Shown in pieces: positions 60,180 to 64,000 of a stretch of 64,000 nucleotides of DNA. The position numbers and the translations under genes are program-made. The notes under the pieces are model-generated. The model saw only the letters and a program-made list of their open reading frames with translations. It was not told the DNA's origin and searched no databases. The DNA is taken from positions 170,637,786-170,701,785 of the forward strand of contig JAUPFV010000001.1 in the NCBI GenBank assembly GCA_036936605.1, written 5' to 3'. Position 1 is the first letter of the stretch; each line of letters opens with the position of its first letter. Origin of the DNA: Limnanthes douglasii subsp. nivea (Eukaryota; Streptophyta; Magnoliopsida; Brassicales; Limnanthaceae).

Positions 60180-60530
60180 AAAACACATCAGTTATGATAA
60201 ATGCAAAATCATTGGAAGTTCGATAAGTGATAGATGTGAAACCTATGAAAAAGTAATAGATGCGCTTTGGAAATGTTAACCCAGGGGTAATTTGATAGAT
60301 GTAAAACCTATGTTAATGTGTAACCAATACAAAGTGATAGATGTAAAACCTATACAAAACTGTAATCATGGCAAAAATGATAGCTGCGAAACCTATACAA
60401 ATGTAGAAAAATTTGAGAATTGCATATGCAAAAAAAAAAAAGCTAACTATGATAGATGTTATGATAGATGTTAAGTGATAGATGCTAAACCTCACCAACT
60501 GTGACAGATGCCAAATGTTAGATGCTAAAC
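60180..60530 (+). repeat. GATAGATGNGAAAC array near the right side of MULE-B
   Basis: Words near 60228, 60295, 60338, 60377, 60450, 60463, 60477, 60503 and 60517, including three closely packed GATAGATGTTA forms. After about 60530 the word is absent to the window end. Confidence 0.8.
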
Positions 60531-60800
60531 CAGAATAATATAGATTCTTAGAAACAATAAGAGGGCTATTATGTAATAACAATAGCATGGATTTTTGGCA
60601 GTAAGTATGGAGGCTATTATGCAATTAGTATGAGCGTCTCGTGTCTCACTATTAAGTAGTGTAACTAATTGAAAAATAATTAAAAGAATAGGAGGATGAA
60701 GCAAGGGTTTGGACATCAATATTGTTCTGGTTTCACAAAACTGATATAAATGAAGAACATTATCACTACACTAACTGAAAACTCCAAAAAAATGTTAGTG
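60531..60800. other. Unassigned; likely right flank of MULE-B
   Basis: No coding signal and no copy of the left terminal blocks that could mark the right terminus. A short direct repeat, GGCTATTATG, occurs near 60568 and 60614. Confidence 0.3.
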
Positions 60801-61160
60801 TATTTTTTTGTGCGAAAAATGCGGAACCTCATGGACTAGCAAGATATTGTCCGCTTTGGGCCTCACGGGTTCGCTCTTTGGGATGACACTCCCAAAAGGC
60901 CTCTTGCTAGTTGAGGTGGAGCCACAATTATATACCCTCACTATTTTTTGTTCTTACCAATGTGGGACTGGGGGTCTTCTATGGGATGAAGTTTATACTT
61001 CAACACTCCCCTTTAAACTTTATCCCATCAATCACAGCGAATTCGGCGTTTAAGCCTACACTAGAGGCTCCGAATTTTCAGCGCTGGAAATTCGGCATTT
61101 AAGCCATTTGTGGCTCCGAATTTTTCGTCGGTTAAGCCATTTTTGGCTCTGATACTAATG
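60801..61160 (-). repeat. TRIM-like or LTR-retroelement fragment with PBS complement
   Basis: A GC-richer block with GATATTGTCCGCTTTGGGCC, CCCAAAAGGCCTC and CAATGTGGGACT words that I associate with a short repeat common in eudicots. Its right side has GCTCTGATACTA at 61147-61157, the complement of an initiator-Met tRNA primer site, followed by TGAAATCC, a possible LTR edge. It also has three copies of a TAAGCC(T/A) ... GGCTCCGAATTTT unit at 61045-61150. No coding capacity. The class name is tentative. Confidence 0.5.
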
Positions 61161-61508
61161 AAATCCTAGGTTTCTGAAAATCAGTATAATTAAACTGAAT
61201 TTTCGAAAAACAAGATGACCGGACATATTATTTTTAGTGATAATATTGTTCTGAAATAGTTCAAAGGTATATTAGAAAGTGAACGGATAGAAGATCAGCG
61301 TCGATTTCGTGTTTGTAAACGTCGAAGGAAGAAAACGTTGAGAATGGTGAAAAAGGTAGATAGGTAGAGTGAAGGATGATAGTTTGACGTATTTTAATAT
61401 CTATATTTATATTATGGATAAATTTGAAAAAAAATTAGTCCAATATGTTAAACTTTTATTTGTAATAGATTTGGTTAATGGACCTTATATAAATATAATA
61501 TTAGTTTG

Positions 61509-61693
61509 AAAAATGCTAACCGGTGCCCGAGGGCACCGGTTAAGGAAAGTCTTTATTACCTTTTTCGGAATATTTTTAAATTAAATTAAATAAAATGAAA
61601 AAGATTTACACATTAGTCGAGAGAATATTTTCGAAAGAAGTAGTTAAACTTCTCCTTAACCGGTGCCCTTGGGCACCGGTTAGCAAGACCCTG
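61509..61693. mobile_element. MITE with long, self-palindromic terminal inverted repeats
   Basis: Left TGCTAACCGGTGCCCGAGGG continues CACCGGTTAAGGA. The right end, 61652-61688, is its inverse with AA for GA in the centre. Each end is itself a near-perfect palindrome (AACCGGTGCCC-NN-GGGCACCGGTT). The internal part is AT-rich and about 100 bp. Flanks ATTAGTTTG and GTTAGTTTA suggest an imperfect 9-bp target duplication, as for MULE-type MITEs. Non-coding. Confidence 0.88.
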
Positions 61694-63689
61694 TTAGTTT
61701 ATAAAATAATTACAAAATTGATTAACCTGTTTGGTGCGTCACCTGCATGTCAGTTAGCATAATCCCAGAGATTTTTTACATATCATCATGACCCATTTGC
61801 CACCTTAAAAAGAAGTACGTGGCAACATCCTCGACCAATGACGAATCGGATGACGACTCCTCTCGCTTCAAGTTTCTTAATGCATCGCCTTGAAAGTAAA
61901 ACGAATAAGATGTTTGGTTATTCTACTGTATAATAATCGATTTTTTTGGGAAAATTAAGTGATAAAATGGGTATTTTATTCGATGTTTGGTTATTCTACT
62001 GTATAATAATTGATTTTCTATAATATTTTAATAAATTTATTTATTTAATAATCATAAAATAATTTAAAATTTATTTATTTAGTGAACAGCATAATTAAAA
62101 AATTGGATTAGTTATTAAACATTTTAAAATTTACTTATTTCTCGTGTTTTACGCGTTACACAATAGTATATATACTAATGTAGTGGATTAAAGAATTCAT
62201 ATACATAATAGAGCTAGTATTATGTAAGGGGGTACCGTCCATGTTAATATTATTTTGGCATCATCGGTAATAAAATAATTTGTCACCAACAGTTCTATCA
62301 AAATCTAGGAATCAATACACTCGGTCATATTACAACAACACTAACGGTATAAAGATTGTGTATCGTCTGTGCTAAAGAACAATCGCCAATATGAGAAGAC
62401 AATACCGCGAAAAACTCTCAAAAAAATTCCAAATAGTTACCAAGTTCATTATATCCATGAAATCATTATCAAATCGTATCTAATCCTATATATAACTAAG
62501 TTCATCTAATTATCATCTTGATTCTACCCGTACGAAAATTCAAAAGCAAACATGAACTAATTCAAGAATGGAAAAATATGAGTAGTTATCTAGTTTTGTA
62601 GAGGAATACGATTAAGTTTTTGTTTGTGAAGAAGATGAAGTGATGAATCTTGAGTTTTTTACTTTTGTGTACTTGAAGAATGAAGAAGAAGATAAGTTTA
62701 TGTTTATGTTTATGGAAAATGGGAGAACTTAGTATATGGATGGGATAACTTAGTTTTTGAATTAAGAATATTTTTGGAATAAAATAAAAGAACTCATTTG
62801 ATTTATGAGAAAGCTTAAAAATAAGAGAGCTTATCATTTTGGACGATAGATTACACTAAACCAAATACTCACACTAACCAGAACAATGGAAAGAGAGTTA
62901 ATCTATGATATTTCATTAATGAATAATATAAAGACCGTTAAAAATGGTATCACTGGATTCTATCTATTCGAATTCGTTAAAGTTAGTGGTTCATTAAAAC
63001 ACGTATTTGGACGGGAACATGACAAAATGTTCTTTAATACAGAAATACATTCTAGGATCATTTTTATTTTTTTTTATTTCCGATGACATGTTAATATGAT
63101 TGTACTATTTTGATAAATCACGTTTTTAAAATCTGAGTTGAATTTTTAAGGCGGCTTGTAATCGTGTTTGCGAAATCTGATCTTTTACACTCAAGAATTG
63201 TGATTGTTAGTACTTTCAAAATGTGAATTATTTATCACTTGTGAAATCCATAAATTGTATTTCCGTATAAAATAAAAAGTACCCGTACATACATGAAAAA
63301 TTTACAAATTATGTATCCATGAAATATAAGAAATAATCGTGCGTGCATAAGAAATATTAAATTAGTTTGTTGTGAAATAATGTTTTGTGGATAAATTAAA
63401 GCTGATATCTATTAGTGTCGGCGTCACTTTATTCTGCTTGAACTTATCATGTGTCAATTTAATCTTTAGCTGACGCTTTTTCAATTCTAAATGTCGTTTT
63501 TTTTAGCAGTAAATATTATATCTCTAATACAAATCTACGTTCATAACAGAAGTTATGAAATTTAATTGAATTTCGAAAACACGTGTTGTGAATGAGTGGA
63601 TTATATGTATTGTATAACATAATATTAATAGTGTTCTATAATAAGCATATACATTTTGAGAATTTTAAATACTTCAAGAGCACCTTATC
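61694..63689. other. No gene recognised
   Basis: AT-rich. It includes a 73-bp direct duplication (61909 and 61982) and short reading frames near 62590-62840 and 62886-63086 without recognisable motifs. Confidence 0.4.
61909..62050. repeat. 73-bp tandem duplication
   Basis: GATGTTTGGTTATTCTACTG plus TATAATAAT(C/T)GATTTT begins at 61909 and again at 61982. The two copies border a short spacer with TAAAATGGGTATTTTATTC. Confidence 0.9.
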
Positions 63690-64000
63690 ACTTTCCATAT
63701 AGGTTCAGTAAACAATCGTTGTATATTACATTATGTGTCTAGTATTTGTATATCATATATTGTGTGTTCAAGGAGAAATAGTTGTACATAAATATGAAAA
63801 GTATTTTTTATCATATAAAATTAACTAAAATTCGGTGTTGCATTTGTAGTATACTAACTATAAGTATCAGTACACAACCAATCTTCTTTCCATGAGAGAT
63901 TACGCAACAAATTTCACTGATTTCATCAGTGTTTCCCTGATTGCAATCATAATCATTAATATATTAGAAGTCATCAACATAATAAATTAGAGACACAGTC
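63690..64000 (-). pseudogene. Ulp1-like gene relic at the right edge
   Basis: The minus strand reads KKIGCVLILIVSILQ near 63890-63850, matching the GCV--LLVSI block of the MULE-B Ulp1-like gene (about 59040-58990). At DNA level 63700-63960 resembles 25330-25600 in the same direction. Only this exon-like block is visible; the N-terminal side lies beyond the window. Confidence 0.45.

Larger units (their letters stand above)
40826..60780 (+). mobile_element. MULE-B: Kaonashi-like MULE with transposase and convergent Ulp1-like gene, split by a gypsy element
   Basis: The left end at about 40826 shares terminal blocks with MULE-A. It is followed by the oriented repeat spacer and the transposase start. 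A 9.7-kb gypsy element (41679-51388) interrupts the first codons; the transposase continues at 51389-53340. A minus-strand Ulp1-like gene fills 53.9-60.2 kb, tail to tail with the transposase. The same GATAGATGNGAAAC word runs through both halves in one orientation, which is the main reason for treating them as one element. The right terminus was not found; 60780 is where the word stops and a TRIM-like repeat begins. Confidence 0.6.

Noticed and set aside
61160..61500. Right terminal inverted repeat of MULE-B
   Set aside because: I looked for the inverse of the left terminal blocks (such as GGGTCTTAAAT) and found none; the right end is left undefined.

Overview
The window is a repeat-rich, AT-rich piece of nuclear DNA from a flowering plant, most likely a eudicot. 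The evidence is a spliced bHLH gene of a plant-only clade and the usual plant transposon lineages: Ty1/copia, Ty3/gypsy with a second RNase H, an L1-type LINE with a plant RNase H, MULEs and MITEs. The species cannot be read from the sequence. I see one probably functional host gene, a three-exon bHLH transcription factor of the bHLH10/89/91 (tapetum) clade at 3792-5030. Almost everything else is transposon DNA in different states of decay.

Layout. 1-3025: the transposase end of a Mutator-like element (MULE-A, minus strand). 3792-5030: the bHLH gene. 5738-9698: a minus-strand copia element with LTRs, PBS, PPT and TSD, lacking most of gag. About 10480-13440: a plus-strand copia relic. About 16660-19350: a plus-strand relic of a FAR1-type MULE transposase followed by an OTU-like cysteine peptidase domain. 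About 20.8-25.8 kb, resuming after 30.6 kb: minus-strand fossils of Ulp1-like (C48) genes, interrupted by a nearly complete copia element at 25798-30644. 33331-39212: an L1-type LINE, minus strand, with 20-bp target site duplications. 40826 to about 60.8 kb: a second MULE (MULE-B) of the same family as MULE-A, with a plus-strand transposase and a convergent minus-strand Ulp1-like gene. A 9.7-kb Ty3/gypsy element (41679-51388) sits in its first coding exon, and the gypsy element itself contains a duplicated piece of the host MULE. After that come a TRIM-like repeat (60.8-61.2 kb), a doubly palindromic MITE (61509-61693), and a further Ulp1-like exon relic at the right edge.

The most unusual signal is a short oriented word, consensus GATAGATGNGAAAC, repeated many times in MULE-A and MULE-B. 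It lies behind the terminus, inside the conserved transposase intron, and between the exons of the Ulp1-like gene. It always points the same way relative to the transposase strand, even where the neighbouring gene runs the other way. In one interval it forms an exact 26-bp tandem array of 11 units. Together with the MULE plus C48-peptidase pairing (Kaonashi-like) and the separate MULE plus OTU pairing, the window records two MULE lineages that carry deubiquitinase- or deSUMOylase-like domains.
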